Positions 18,735-28,671 of a stretch of DNA of 64,000 nt are shown piece by piece. How positions within the stretch are numbered: the first letter of the stretch is position 1; the number at the start of each line of letters is the position of its first letter. The stretch is from positions 506,600 to 570,599 of the forward strand of contig NZ_FMZO01000001.1 in the NCBI RefSeq assembly GCF_900101395.1. The letters run 5' to 3'. This DNA comes from Niabella drilacis (GTDB taxonomy: Bacteria; Bacteroidota; Bacteroidia; Chitinophagales; Chitinophagaceae). The notes under the pieces are model-generated. The model saw nothing but the letters and a program-made list of their open reading frames with translations, ran no database searches and was not told the origin of the DNA. The translations under genes and the position numbers were made by a program.

Positions 18735-20702
18735 ATGATGAAAAGAATGCAATCATATAAAAAAACAAAGACTGCCGCAGCCAGTTTTCTCCTGGTACTG
18801 TTAGTGGCAGGGAGCATTTCCTGTAAGAAATTCCTGGACATTGTTCCGGATAACGTGGCTACGGTGGAGAGCGCTTTTAAGCTCCGCAAAGAAGCCGAAA
18901 AATATTTGTTTACCTGTTATTCCTACCTGCCCAGGAACGGCGATGGGTGGTTTAATGCAGCACTAACTGCCGCCGATGAGATCTGGTATCCGCAAAACGA
19001 CCAGTCTACCTGGCATGCCGCCTTCCGCATTGCGCAGGGCCAGCAAAATAAGAGCACTCCCTATTTTGATGAATGGGCAGGGGAGCGAAAAGGAGGCTCC
19101 GGAGATACACGGGCAATTCCGCTTAAAATATGGCGGGGAATTAACCAGTGTAATATTTTTTTGGAGAATGTAAAGGACCTGGGAAAAGTGCGGGATATTG
19201 ATCCCTTTGAGCGGGAGCGGTGGATCGGGGAGGCCGAGTTCCTGAAAGCCTATTATCATTACTATATGCTGCGGATGTACGGGCCCATACCCATCATGGA
19301 TAAAAGTATTGACCTCGATGTCGAAAATATTTTTACAAAACGACAACCGGTAGATGCCTGTGTGGATTATATTTCGGCATTGCTGGATAGCGCCTATGAG
19401 AAACTCCCCATGAAGATTACCGATGAAAATAATGAAATGGGCCGCATCACACAGACTATCGCATTGGCAGTAAAAGCCAAGCTGCTGGTAATGGCTGCCA
19501 GCCCTTTATTTAACGGGAATCCCGATTTTGCCTCGTTTACTGATAAAGAAGGCACCCATCTTTTTAATGCTGTATATGACCCGCAAAAATGGGTAAGGGC
19601 GAGGGATGCCTGCAAGGCTGCTATTGACCTGGCAGCAATGAACGGGCATGAATTGTACACGTACAGGAACGATGTGTACAGTCTTAGCGATACGATGAAG
19701 ATCCAGATGAACATCCGTAATGCCATTACTACCTGGTGGAACCCGGAGATCATTTGGGGAAACTCCAACAGTTATTTTAATAATGAATTTATGTGCGTGC
19801 CCCCGCTCGAAAGGGGAACCAATTTTGACCGGTTTAGTTTAAGAGGGCTTTGGGCTCCCCCGATGAAAATTGTAAAATTGTTTTATACCAGTAACGGGGT
19901 ACCAATGGAGGAAGATAAGTCGCTCAATTTTACTAACTATACGGAGCTCCGGACTGCCACTGCCACCGACAAATATTATATCGAACCGAATTTTGTGACC
20001 GCCCGGCTGCATTTTGACCGGGAACCCCGTTTTTACGCGGATATCGGCTTTGACGGCGGCATCTTTTATATGCAGGACAGTCCCAGTGGAAGCGATGAAA
20101 ATACCTACTACCTGAAGGCAAAGAACGTGGAGAATGCTGGCTACGGACATTTTCAGAACTACAGTGAAACCGGGTATTTCGTAAAGAAGCTGGCGAACTG
20201 GAGAAGTACCACCCGCGGGCAAACCAATCCTACCTGGCTGGGTTATCCCTGGCCCATGATACGCCTGGCTGACCTGTACCTGCTTTATGCCGAGGCATTG
20301 AATGAGACCGAAGGCGGTTCTGCCACGGCTATTGAATATGTTGATAAGGTAAGACGCCGGGCAGGCTTAAAAGGCGTGGTGGAATCCTGGACCAGCTACT
20401 CTAATAGCCCGGCAAAATTCACTACAAAAGAAGGGTTAAGACAAATTATTCAACGGGAGCGTTCCATTGAAATGCTTTTTGAAGGTGAGCGTCTTTGGGA
20501 TCTGAAGCGTTGGAAACTGGCGGCTGAAGTGCTCAATGAAGACATTACCGGCTGGAATATTTTTGGAAAAACAGCGGCATCTTTTTACCAGGAGCGCTTT
20601 GTTTTTGATCAGACCTTCATCACCCCCCGGGATTATTTCTGGCCCATTGGTGATTACGATACCCGGAGAAATCCGCAGCTGGTAGAAAACCCAGGCTGGT
20701 AA
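18735..20702 (+). CDS. RagB/SusD-family nutrient-binding lipoprotein
   Basis: A 655-aa surface lipoprotein that caps the SusC channel and captures glycan. The lipobox is GSISCKK (Cys about 32), followed by the usual KKFLDIVPD mature start. TPR-like helical repeats and the family C-terminus (RERSIEMLFEGERLWDLKRW, FWPIG, NPQLVENPGW) are present. Two adjacent ATG codons (18735 and 18738) are possible starts. It directly follows the SusC gene and length is in the upper normal range. Confidence 0.96.
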   Translation: MMKRMQSYKKTKTAAASFLLVLLVAGSISCKKFLDIVPDNVATVESAFKLRKEAEKYLFTCYSYLPRNGDGWFNAALTAADEIWYPQNDQSTWHAAFRIAQGQQNKSTPYFDEWAGERKGGSGDTRAIPLKIWRGINQCNIFLENVKDLGKVRDIDPFERERWIGEAEFLKAYYHYYMLRMYGPIPIMDKSIDLDVENIFTKRQPVDACVDYISALLDSAYEKLPMKITDENNEMGRITQTIALAVKAKLLVMAASPLFNGNPDFASFTDKEGTHLFNAVYDPQKWVRARDACKAAIDLAAMNGHELYTYRNDVYSLSDTMKIQMNIRNAITTWWNPEIIWGNSNSYFNNEFMCVPPLERGTNFDRFSLRGLWAPPMKIVKLFYTSNGVPMEEDKSLNFTNYTELRTATATDKYYIEPNFVTARLHFDREPRFYADIGFDGGIFYMQDSPSGSDENTYYLKAKNVENAGYGHFQNYSETGYFVKKLANWRSTTRGQTNPTWLGYPWPMIRLADLYLLYAEALNETEGGSATAIEYVDKVRRRAGLKGVVESWTSYSNSPAKFTTKEGLRQIIQRERSIEMLFEGERLWDLKRWKLAAEVLNEDITGWNIFGKTAASFYQERFVFDQTFITPRDYFWPIGDYDTRRNPQLVENPGW

Positions 20703-20779
20703 GGCCGGGTATGTTGAAGAATCTTTTACCGCAATATTAAAAAATCGTCCCGCAAAGCGGGAGCAATAAAAGCAAACGG

Positions 20780-21979
20780 ATGAAAACTGTATTTAATATA
20801 TTTTTTTGGGGATTGGCAATGATCAGCCTGGCCTCCTGCAAACAGGACCTGGGCTGGCGGCAGCCCGTTGGGGAAAGTACTGATAAGCCGCAGCCGCTTT
20901 CAGATGTACGGGTAAAAAACCTGAATGGCAAGGTGGAAATATCCTATACGCTGCCCCGGGATCCCAATGTGTTGTATGTGGCTGCAAAGTATACGATGAC
21001 GAATGGACAGCCTGCAGAAGTAAAATCGGCCTACTATTCCAATACCCTTACGGTTGTGGGGTTTGCGGATACCAGGGACTACAACGTGGCGCTTTATACG
21101 GTTAGCAGGGGTGGAATAAAATCGGACCCCGTATCTGTTACGGTGACCCCGTTGGAAGCGCCCATATGGCAGGTACTGGAAAGTATTAACGTGGTCAATG
21201 CATTTGGCGGGTACAACCTTACGGCTGTCAATCCCACAAAATCAGACATTTCTATATTGGTGCTCCGGCAAAATGAATTTAAAGAATGGGCCATTGACAA
21301 CAATAAGAGCATTTATACCAATATCGATTCTGTTTTATCAAAAGTCCGGGCGCTGGATACTACAGAACATGTCTTTCCAATTGTGGTACGGGATCGCTGG
21401 GGCAATACAACCGATACTGTTTTCAAAAAAGTGAAACCCATGTTTGAAGCCGAGTTTCCCAAAAGTCTTTTCAGGGCCTTAGTACTGCCTGGTGATGCAC
21501 CGCAGGTAACCAACGGCGCGCGGCTGGAATATGCCTGGGATAATAAGCTGGGCTGGCCCAATACCAGTTTTACCCTGCAAACAACGGGGGGCTCCGGCCC
21601 GCATACCATCAGCTTTGATATTGGCGTTACTGCCAAATTAAGCCGTATCTGGATAAGACCGTTCCCGGAAGGCACCCGGTACTATTTCCTTTCCACCATG
21701 AAACGTTTTGAGATATGGGGCTCCGCCAACCCAAGCCTTACAGGAGCTTTCGATAATACCTGGACTTTACTGGGCTCTTATGAGGTTGTGAAACCATCAG
21801 GCACCGCCTATGGCACGGACAGCCCCCTGGACCAGGAAACCGCAGCGGCAGGGTTCAACTGGGACATTGATTTAAACGCTCCCAAAGTCCGGTACATACG
21901 GATCCGGTGCCTTGAGAATTTTGCCGGAGGCACAGCCCAAAGTATTAATGAATTGAGTGTATTTGGAGATAACCGATAA
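20780..21979 (+). CDS. Surface glycan-binding lipoprotein (DUF4959/DUF5126/DUF5000 type)
   Basis: A 399-aa lipoprotein (lipobox SLASCKQ, Cys about 20). The N-terminal Ig-like segment (LSDVRVKNLNGKVEISYTLP) matches the DUF4959 pattern, a middle DUF5126-like domain follows, and a C-terminal discoidin-like DUF5000 domain ends with VRYIRIRCLENF and INELSVFG. Such proteins sit downstream of susCD as SusE-like glycan-binding accessories on the cell surface. It is the first of two tandem accessory lipoproteins here. The domain names come from family memory and the ligand is not known. Confidence 0.85.
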   Translation: MKTVFNIFFWGLAMISLASCKQDLGWRQPVGESTDKPQPLSDVRVKNLNGKVEISYTLPRDPNVLYVAAKYTMTNGQPAEVKSAYYSNTLTVVGFADTRDYNVALYTVSRGGIKSDPVSVTVTPLEAPIWQVLESINVVNAFGGYNLTAVNPTKSDISILVLRQNEFKEWAIDNNKSIYTNIDSVLSKVRALDTTEHVFPIVVRDRWGNTTDTVFKKVKPMFEAEFPKSLFRALVLPGDAPQVTNGARLEYAWDNKLGWPNTSFTLQTTGGSGPHTISFDIGVTAKLSRIWIRPFPEGTRYYFLSTMKRFEIWGSANPSLTGAFDNTWTLLGSYEVVKPSGTAYGTDSPLDQETAAAGFNWDIDLNAPKVRYIRIRCLENFAGGTAQSINELSVFGDNR

Positions 21980-22007
21980 GACATTCTGAAAAATAAAAAA
22001 TATACGG

Positions 22008-23246
22008 ATGAAAAATGTTCAATTAATAATCGTCCTGCTGCTTTCAACCGGCATCATCTGCTCCTGTTCGAAATGGGATGGGTTTAAAAAATATATCCAG
22101 GACGGGGAAATACTTTATACCGGGAAAATGGACTCGGTAAAAATTCATTCCGGCAAGGAGCGGATACAACTTTACGGCCTGCTAAAGTCAGACCCGAAGC
22201 TGAGTAAAATTGTTATCTCCTGGGATAATGGAGCCGACTCGGCGGCATATGATTATGTCAAACAGTACGCCGGCATCGACACCTTTATACGAATCATTCC
22301 CGTAAGTGAGGGCGTAAAGAGTTTTAAGGTCATTACCTATGACGGAGCAGGCAATAAATCGGTAGATGTTTTTGCCATCGGCACTTCCTATGGAGATGGT
22401 TTCCGCAAAAGAATGGCGGACCGTCCCGTAACCTCATTAACTTACAGTGATGCCGGAACTACGGTCAACTGGGACGTGATGGATCTGAGTACAGGTCCTA
22501 AATATACCGAAGTGCAGTATAACGATAACGGGAGCACAAAGACGGTGACAGTTCCCATTACGGATGGGTCAACGTTGCTGCCTGGAGTAAAACTCGTGCC
22601 ACCGCTTTATTACCGCACCATCTTCCGGCCGGATGCTACCTGTATTGATACCTTTGCGACGGCGCTGCAACCTCACAACGTGATTGCAGACGTAACGGGC
22701 CTGTATTTGTCAAATACTGGTCCCGGCTTTGCGCGGAACACGTTTGACGGAAGATGGGGGACATTAGCCCCCCCCTGGATCACCAATGCTGCAGCAAAAA
22801 ACAAAGGCGGTGTCAATGGTGGTTATACTTCCGATTCCCGGTGGGGCTATTCCGGTCAGATCTGTTGGGAAACCTGGGGGAGTACACCCGTTGTCGATGG
22901 AAAGATCTACCAGGTTACATCGGCGCCCCTGCCTGCGGGAACTTATACCTTAAGTTTTCAGTATTATTCAGAGATCCAATCCAATTCGACCGTGCATTGT
23001 ATTGTTGCAGAAGGCGGAGGCGGTATCCCGTCATTGCCGGGCCTTTCAACTGCCCTGGGATCTGCAGCGCTGTACAATGGAGTACCGGCAGGCGCTACGG
23101 CTCCCAGCATGGAAGAAACCAGGAGCATTGATTTTATACTGACAGAGCCCAAACTGATGTCGATCGGGTTCCTGGGTAATATTGTTGGCAACGGAAACCC
23201 CGGAAGCTATTTTGTGGTGCGGAACATCACACTGGTTAAAAAGTAA
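22008..23246 (+). CDS. Surface glycan-binding lipoprotein (DUF4998/DUF5013 type)
   Basis: A 412-aa lipoprotein (lipobox IICSCSK). The N-terminal part (IQDGEILYTGKMDSVKIHSGK, KIVISWDNGADS) matches DUF4998. The C-terminal 170 residues form a beta-rich binding module (WETWGSTPVVDGKIYQV, PAGTYTLSFQYYSE) of DUF5013 type. It follows the other binding lipoprotein by 28 bp in the susCD operon and probably helps hold glycan at the cell surface. Confidence 0.82.
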   Translation: MKNVQLIIVLLLSTGIICSCSKWDGFKKYIQDGEILYTGKMDSVKIHSGKERIQLYGLLKSDPKLSKIVISWDNGADSAAYDYVKQYAGIDTFIRIIPVSEGVKSFKVITYDGAGNKSVDVFAIGTSYGDGFRKRMADRPVTSLTYSDAGTTVNWDVMDLSTGPKYTEVQYNDNGSTKTVTVPITDGSTLLPGVKLVPPLYYRTIFRPDATCIDTFATALQPHNVIADVTGLYLSNTGPGFARNTFDGRWGTLAPPWITNAAAKNKGGVNGGYTSDSRWGYSGQICWETWGSTPVVDGKIYQVTSAPLPAGTYTLSFQYYSEIQSNSTVHCIVAEGGGGIPSLPGLSTALGSAALYNGVPAGATAPSMEETRSIDFILTEPKLMSIGFLGNIVGNGNPGSYFVVRNITLVKK

Positions 23247-23366
23247 TGAAGTGCAGGACCTGAAAAAGCACCGTTCGGTCGGGGCTGGCTTTGGATAATA
23301 ATTGTAATGTTGACATTTTTTTGTAAATTGAGTGGGATTGCCCATTTTTGGCGACATGTCTGGTAT

Positions 23367-25307
23367 ATGAAGCGATTATTGTTAGTGATTTTTTGTGGGG
23401 TGGCAGCCCTTGTTTCGGGCGGCCAGGAACTGAAGGTAACGGGTCCGGACGGACGTTTGCAGGTGATGCTATCTGTTGCCAACGGGAGCCCGGTTTATAA
23501 AGTGACCTACAACGGCACTGTTTTCCTGGAGCCCTCACCGCTGGGGTTGCAAACCACGATAGGGGATTTTACCCATGACCTGGAACTATCGGCGCACCGC
23601 ATTACAAAGATCACGGAAGATTACACGCTCAACCGGTCTAAACGGTCACAGGTGCATTATACAGCTAACGAGCTGGTAGCCACTTTTGTCAATGCAAAGA
23701 AACAGCTGGTAGATGTGATATTCCGTGTAAGCGATCATGACATCGCATTTTGTTATGCTCTTCCAAAGCAAAGCGGCAGGGCGGGTGTGGCGGTTTCGCA
23801 GGAGGCTACAGGGTTCCGCTTCCCGTTACAGACCACTACTTTTTTAACGCCGCAGAGTGATGCTATGACCGGATGGAAACGAACCAAGCCCAGTTATGAG
23901 GAGCCCTATAAGGCGGATGTGCCCATGGGTACTCCTTCGCAATATGGCAAGGGATATACCTTTCCCTGTTTGTTCAGGGTGGGGAATGCAGGCTGGGTGC
24001 TGGTGAGCGAAACGGGCGTAGACAGCCGGTACTGTGCGGCGCGGCTTAGCGAATACCGCTCCGGTGGATTGTACCAGATCGCCTTTCCGATGCCGGAAGA
24101 AAATGATGGAAACGGCACGGTAGCACCGGCCTTTGCATTGCCGGGCCATACACCCTGGCGCACCATCACTGTTGGTGAAACCTTAAAACCGATCGCAGAA
24201 ACCACGGTTGCATGGGATGTGGTAAAACCGCTGTACGAAACAAGCCATAACTATACGTTTGGAAAGGGTGTCTGGAGCTGGATCCTCTGGCAGGATAACA
24301 GCATCCGCTACGAAGACCAGGTCCGGTATATTGATTTTGCAGCAGCCATGGGATACCGGTATGTGCTCATCGACAACTGGTGGGATAAGAATATCGGTCA
24401 CAAACGAATGGAGACCCTGATCCGGTATGCCCAAAGCAAAAAGGTGGATGTTTTTCTCTGGTACAGCTCCAGCGGGTATTGGAATGATATTGAGCAGGGG
24501 CCTGTAAACCGGATGGATAACCCCATAATACGCAAACGCGAAATGAAATGGCTGCAGGAGCAGGGGGTAAAGGGCATCAAGGTTGACTTTTTTGGAGGCG
24601 ATAAACAGGAAACGATGCGCCTGTATGAATCCATATTGAGCGATGCGGATGATCATGGGCTGATGGTGATCTTCCACGGTGCTACCCTGCCCCGGGGCTG
24701 GGAGCGGATGTATCCCAATTTTGCCGGAAGTGAAGCGGTACTGGCTTCTGAAAATATGGTGTTCACCCAGGCCGCCTGCGACCAGGAGGCATTCAATGCC
24801 TGTTTGCACCCGTTTATCCGCAATACGGTGGCGGCAATGGAGTTTGGCGGCTCATTTTTAAACAAGCGGCTCAACCGGAACAATGACGGCGGATCAGTAC
24901 GGCGTACCACGGATGCGTTTCAGCTGGCGGTTTCGGTATTGTTTCAAAACCCTGTGCAGTTTTTTGCGTTGGCGCCCAATAATCTTACCGATGCGGAACC
25001 GCTGAGCCTCGATTTTATGAAACAGGTACCCACTACCTGGGATGAAACCCGCTATATCGATGGTTATCCCGGAAAATATGTGGTGCTGGCGCGCCGCCAT
25101 GGCGATACCTGGTACGTGGCCGGTATCAATGCCCAAAAGCAGGAAGTAACACTAACGGTGGATCTGTCTGTGTTGGGTAACAAAAAAAATACGGCACAAC
25201 TGATCGCGGATCGCAAAGACCGTTCCCCGGTGATGACAGACCTTCGGATCAGCGGTATGGTACAACTGGTGCTGCAGCCTGGTGGTGGTTTTGTGATCAA
25301 AAAATAA
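23367..25307 (+). CDS. GH97-family glycosidase with retaining-type catalytic Asp
   Basis: A 646-aa periplasmic enzyme when started at the ATG 23367, which gives a clean signal peptide (MKRLLLVIFCGVAALVSGGQ). The in-frame ATG at 23307 adds 20 residues that do not fit a signal. The N-terminal GH97 beta-sandwich begins LKVTGPDGRLQV, the TIM barrel contains RYVLIDNWWDKN and GIKVDFFGGDKQ, and a C-terminal beta domain follows. Asp407 in KVDFFGG is where retaining GH97 enzymes (alpha-galactosidase and beta-L-arabinopyranosidase) carry their nucleophile, whereas inverting SusB uses glutamates. Given the arabinose-directed neighbours, beta-L-arabinopyranosidase is an attractive reading. Confidence 0.92.
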   Translation: MKRLLLVIFCGVAALVSGGQELKVTGPDGRLQVMLSVANGSPVYKVTYNGTVFLEPSPLGLQTTIGDFTHDLELSAHRITKITEDYTLNRSKRSQVHYTANELVATFVNAKKQLVDVIFRVSDHDIAFCYALPKQSGRAGVAVSQEATGFRFPLQTTTFLTPQSDAMTGWKRTKPSYEEPYKADVPMGTPSQYGKGYTFPCLFRVGNAGWVLVSETGVDSRYCAARLSEYRSGGLYQIAFPMPEENDGNGTVAPAFALPGHTPWRTITVGETLKPIAETTVAWDVVKPLYETSHNYTFGKGVWSWILWQDNSIRYEDQVRYIDFAAAMGYRYVLIDNWWDKNIGHKRMETLIRYAQSKKVDVFLWYSSSGYWNDIEQGPVNRMDNPIIRKREMKWLQEQGVKGIKVDFFGGDKQETMRLYESILSDADDHGLMVIFHGATLPRGWERMYPNFAGSEAVLASENMVFTQAACDQEAFNACLHPFIRNTVAAMEFGGSFLNKRLNRNNDGGSVRRTTDAFQLAVSVLFQNPVQFFALAPNNLTDAEPLSLDFMKQVPTTWDETRYIDGYPGKYVVLARRHGDTWYVAGINAQKQEVTLTVDLSVLGNKKNTAQLIADRKDRSPVMTDLRISGMVQLVLQPGGGFVIKK

Positions 25308-25312
25308 AGACA

Positions 25313-26416
25313 ATGAGCAATAAGGATACCATTGCAGTGTGGCGAAATATAGGCGCCGTCCTTTACCAGATAATAAAAAAAGGGATGGCTCCATGCTGCA
25401 TATGGATCTGCTGCATAGCGCCCTCCCTTGCACAGGTACCGGCTGAAAAAGATATGGCGGCCTATCTTATGGTGTATTTTAAAGATGATACCCATGGTCT
25501 GTATTTTGCGTTGAGTAAGGATGGGTATTCTTTTACGGATGTAAACAACGGCCGGCCGGTGATCAGCGGCGATTCGATCGCTGAGCAAAAAGGCATCCGG
25601 GATCCGTACATCATGCGGGGCAACGACGGCTATTTTTATATGGCCATGACGGACCTGCATATTTTTGCGCAGAAAGCCGGTTTGCGGAATACTGAGTGGG
25701 AGCGGGACGGAAAGGAGTTTGGCTGGGGAAATAACCGGGGACTTGTACTCATGCGGTCGAAGGACCTGCTGCACTGGTCGCATAGTGTGTTGCGGGTAGA
25801 TAAGGCATTCCCCGGCTGGGAACATATGGGTTGCGCCTGGGCGCCGGAGCTGATCTATGACGATAAGGAGGAAAAGATCATGCTTTATTTTACCATGCGC
25901 TTTGGCAATGGACTCAATAAGCTGTACTATACCTGGCTTAATAAAACGTTTACAGGACTGGAAACCGAACCACAGCAGTTATTCCAGTATCCAAAGTACA
26001 ACCGCAATTTTATCGATGGTGATATTGTAAAGGCAAATGGCCGGTACCATTTATTTTATGTACCCCATGATGGGGTCCCCGGCATTAAACAAGCGGTATC
26101 GGATCGCCTGAACGGGGGATACCGCTATGAAGAGGCCTACTGCGATCCCGAGCCCGGGGCCTGCGAGGCGCCCAATGCCTGGAAACGGATCGGGGAAAAT
26201 AAATGGGTGCTGATGTATGATATTTATGGCATCAACCCACACAACTTCGGGTTTAGCGAAACGGCTGATTTTGTACATTTCACCAACCTGGGACATTTTA
26301 ATGAGGGGGTGATGAAGGCCACCAATTTTGTATCGCCCAAACATGGTTCGGTCATCCATCTTACCCAAAAAGAGGCCGGGCGTTTAGCGGCACATTGGGG
26401 TTTGAAAATTTTTTGA
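25313..26416 (+). CDS. GH43-family glycoside hydrolase
   Basis: A 367-aa beta-propeller glycosidase. The ATG at 25313 lies 5 bp after the GH97 stop. A second in-frame ATG at 25385 would give a shorter signal peptide (MAPCCIWICCIAPSLAQ). Family marks are YFALSKDGYSFTDVN, the base Asp in GIRDPYIMRG, WAPELIYDDK, and IDGDIVKANGRYHLFY. It is clearly related to the first half of the next gene, which implies tandem duplication. Likely substrates are arabinosyl or galactosyl linkages in the locus glycan. Confidence 0.88.
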   Translation: MSNKDTIAVWRNIGAVLYQIIKKGMAPCCIWICCIAPSLAQVPAEKDMAAYLMVYFKDDTHGLYFALSKDGYSFTDVNNGRPVISGDSIAEQKGIRDPYIMRGNDGYFYMAMTDLHIFAQKAGLRNTEWERDGKEFGWGNNRGLVLMRSKDLLHWSHSVLRVDKAFPGWEHMGCAWAPELIYDDKEEKIMLYFTMRFGNGLNKLYYTWLNKTFTGLETEPQQLFQYPKYNRNFIDGDIVKANGRYHLFYVPHDGVPGIKQAVSDRLNGGYRYEEAYCDPEPGACEAPNAWKRIGENKWVLMYDIYGINPHNFGFSETADFVHFTNLGHFNEGVMKATNFVSPKHGSVIHLTQKEAGRLAAHWGLKIF

Positions 26417-26433
26417 GGATTAAAATTTATGAA

Positions 26434-28596
26434 ATGAGGAAATGGTTCTTTTTATGGATCTGCTTTTTGGGCTGTTATACAAGTTTTGCACAGACAGGCA
26501 AAAAAAGATCCGCGCAACGGCCGCAGGCCTATGCGGGGTATCTCTTCACTTATTTTACCGGTAACAGCAAGGCTGAGGAAGCCATCCGGTTTGCGATCAG
26601 CACGGATGGCTATCATTTTAAAGCCCTTAATGGCGATCAGCCAGTCATTGCCTCAGATAAGATCAGCACAACCGGCGGGGTACGTGATCCGCATATCCTG
26701 CGGGGTGCCGACCAGCGGTCGTTTTACATGGTAGCCACGGATATGGTGTCAGCCAACGGCTGGAACTCGAACCGGGCCATGGTGTTGCTGCGGTCGAACG
26801 ACTTGTTGAACTGGACCTCTTCCGTTGTCAATATTCCCCAGGCGTTTAAAAAGTTTGAGCAGGTAAACCGGGTATGGGCGCCGCAAACCATCTATGATCC
26901 GCAAAGGAAAAAGTATATGGTCTACTGGTCCATGCGTGCCGGTGATGAGCCGGATGTGATCTATTATGCGTATGCAAACAACGATTTTACGGCACTGGAA
27001 ACGGAGCCCCGGCAATTATTTTATAACCCGCATGGTACGGCGTGTATTGATGGTGATATTGTATGGAAAGATGGAAAATATTACCTGTTTTTTAAAACAG
27101 AGGGTAGCGGTAATGGCATTAAGATAGCGGTTTCAGATAAACTGACGGAGGGCTATGTGCTGCGTGATACCTATGTACAGCAAACCAAAGACCCGGTGGA
27201 AGGCGCCGGGGTATTTAAACTGAATGATGGCAGCGGGTATATTTTAATGTATGATGTATATACCAGGGGACGCTACCAGTTTACAAAAACAACCGACTTT
27301 GAGCATTTTAACGTAGTGGATGAAGCCATATCGATGAACTTTCATCCCCGGCATGGAACGGTGCTGCCCATTACAAAAGAAGAAATGGCACGCTTGTCAG
27401 GCAAATGGCTGCGACCGGCAGATGTGCTCACTGCGGCACAGGCGGAAACACTGAAAAAAAATAATATCGTGTTGGACACTACAGGTAAAAAGCTGTACCT
27501 GCCGGTGTTGCCCGGCACTTCACTGAAACGGTTTGATCCGCAATTTATGAAGCTCCCGGGTGTACACATAACGCCTTCCGGGCCGGTTGATTTTTCAAAG
27601 GGGGCCGTACGTTATACGGTTACCATACAGGGGCAAAAGCCGCAAAGCGTGGCGGTGCACTTATTGCAGGATCATAACCCGGTGTTGAATGGTTATTATG
27701 CAGACCCGGAGATCCTGTACGCCCAAAAAACAAAGCAGTTTTATATCTATCCCACCAGCGATGGCTTTACCGGCTGGAGCGGCAACTACTTTAAAACATT
27801 TTCATCGCCGGACCTCGTAAACTGGAAGGATGAAGGCGTGATCCTCGATCTTCCAACGCAGGTAAGCTGGGCCAACCGCAATGCCTGGGCACCCTGCATC
27901 ATTGAAAAGAAGGTGAACGGGCAGTATAAATATTTTTACTACTACACCGCGGCACAAAAAATTGGTGTGGCCGTGGCCGATGATCCTGCCGGGCCCTTTG
28001 TGGATTCCGGCAAACCATTGATCGCGCAAAAACCGGAGGGCGTACGGGGCGGACAGGAGATCGATCCGGATGTTTTTACAGATCCGAAAACCGGTAAAAG
28101 TTATTTGTATTGGGGCAATGGATATATGGCCGGCGCCGAGCTGAATGAAGATATGATCTCCGTTAAACCCGGAACGGTAACGCTTCTGAAGCCGGGAAAA
28201 ACCTTCCGGGAAGGTACCTATGCATTTTACAGGAAAGGGATCTATTATTTTATGTGGAGCGAGGATGATACCCGCAGTCCCAATTACCGGGTGCGCTATG
28301 GAACTGCGGCCGGCCCGTTGGGTCCCATTACGATACCGGATGATAATATTGTTCTTGAAAAGGATGCGGCAGCCGGTATTTATGGCACCGGGCATAATTC
28401 CGTGGTACAGGTACCCGGCACTGACAAATGGTATATCGTATACCACCGGTTTACATATCCCCGTGGCATTACGATGGGGGAGGCAGCGGGCTATAACCGC
28501 GAGGTATGTATCGATAAAATGGAGTTTGATGCGGCCGGCCGTATTAAAAAAGTAATACCCACACATAAGGGCATCGGGCCGGTAAGCCTGAAATAG
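26434..28596 (+). CDS. Double GH43 protein (two propellers in one chain)
   Basis: A 720-aa exported protein with two GH43 propellers. The start 26434 gives a proper signal (MRKWFFLWICFLGCYTSFAQ). The longer ORF from 26395 would overlap the previous gene and lacks one. Module 1 (about 35-345) has GGVRDPHILRG, VWAPQTIYD and IDGDIVWKDGKYYLFF, and is close to the upstream GH43. Module 2 (about 405-720) has YYADPEILYA with a catalytic Asp, NAWAPCIIEK, EIDPDVFTD and GTGHNSVVQVPG. It may remove two sugars or linkages in succession, and both sites appear to keep their acids. Confidence 0.9.
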   Translation: MRKWFFLWICFLGCYTSFAQTGKKRSAQRPQAYAGYLFTYFTGNSKAEEAIRFAISTDGYHFKALNGDQPVIASDKISTTGGVRDPHILRGADQRSFYMVATDMVSANGWNSNRAMVLLRSNDLLNWTSSVVNIPQAFKKFEQVNRVWAPQTIYDPQRKKYMVYWSMRAGDEPDVIYYAYANNDFTALETEPRQLFYNPHGTACIDGDIVWKDGKYYLFFKTEGSGNGIKIAVSDKLTEGYVLRDTYVQQTKDPVEGAGVFKLNDGSGYILMYDVYTRGRYQFTKTTDFEHFNVVDEAISMNFHPRHGTVLPITKEEMARLSGKWLRPADVLTAAQAETLKKNNIVLDTTGKKLYLPVLPGTSLKRFDPQFMKLPGVHITPSGPVDFSKGAVRYTVTIQGQKPQSVAVHLLQDHNPVLNGYYADPEILYAQKTKQFYIYPTSDGFTGWSGNYFKTFSSPDLVNWKDEGVILDLPTQVSWANRNAWAPCIIEKKVNGQYKYFYYYTAAQKIGVAVADDPAGPFVDSGKPLIAQKPEGVRGGQEIDPDVFTDPKTGKSYLYWGNGYMAGAELNEDMISVKPGTVTLLKPGKTFREGTYAFYRKGIYYFMWSEDDTRSPNYRVRYGTAAGPLGPITIPDDNIVLEKDAAAGIYGTGHNSVVQVPGTDKWYIVYHRFTYPRGITMGEAAGYNREVCIDKMEFDAAGRIKKVIPTHKGIGPVSLK

Positions 28597-28671
28597 CGGT
28601 TAACCGGATCGCCGGGGCTTAAACTTTTTTTGGAGGATGATCATTACACAATCATGTAAAACGGATAGTAA

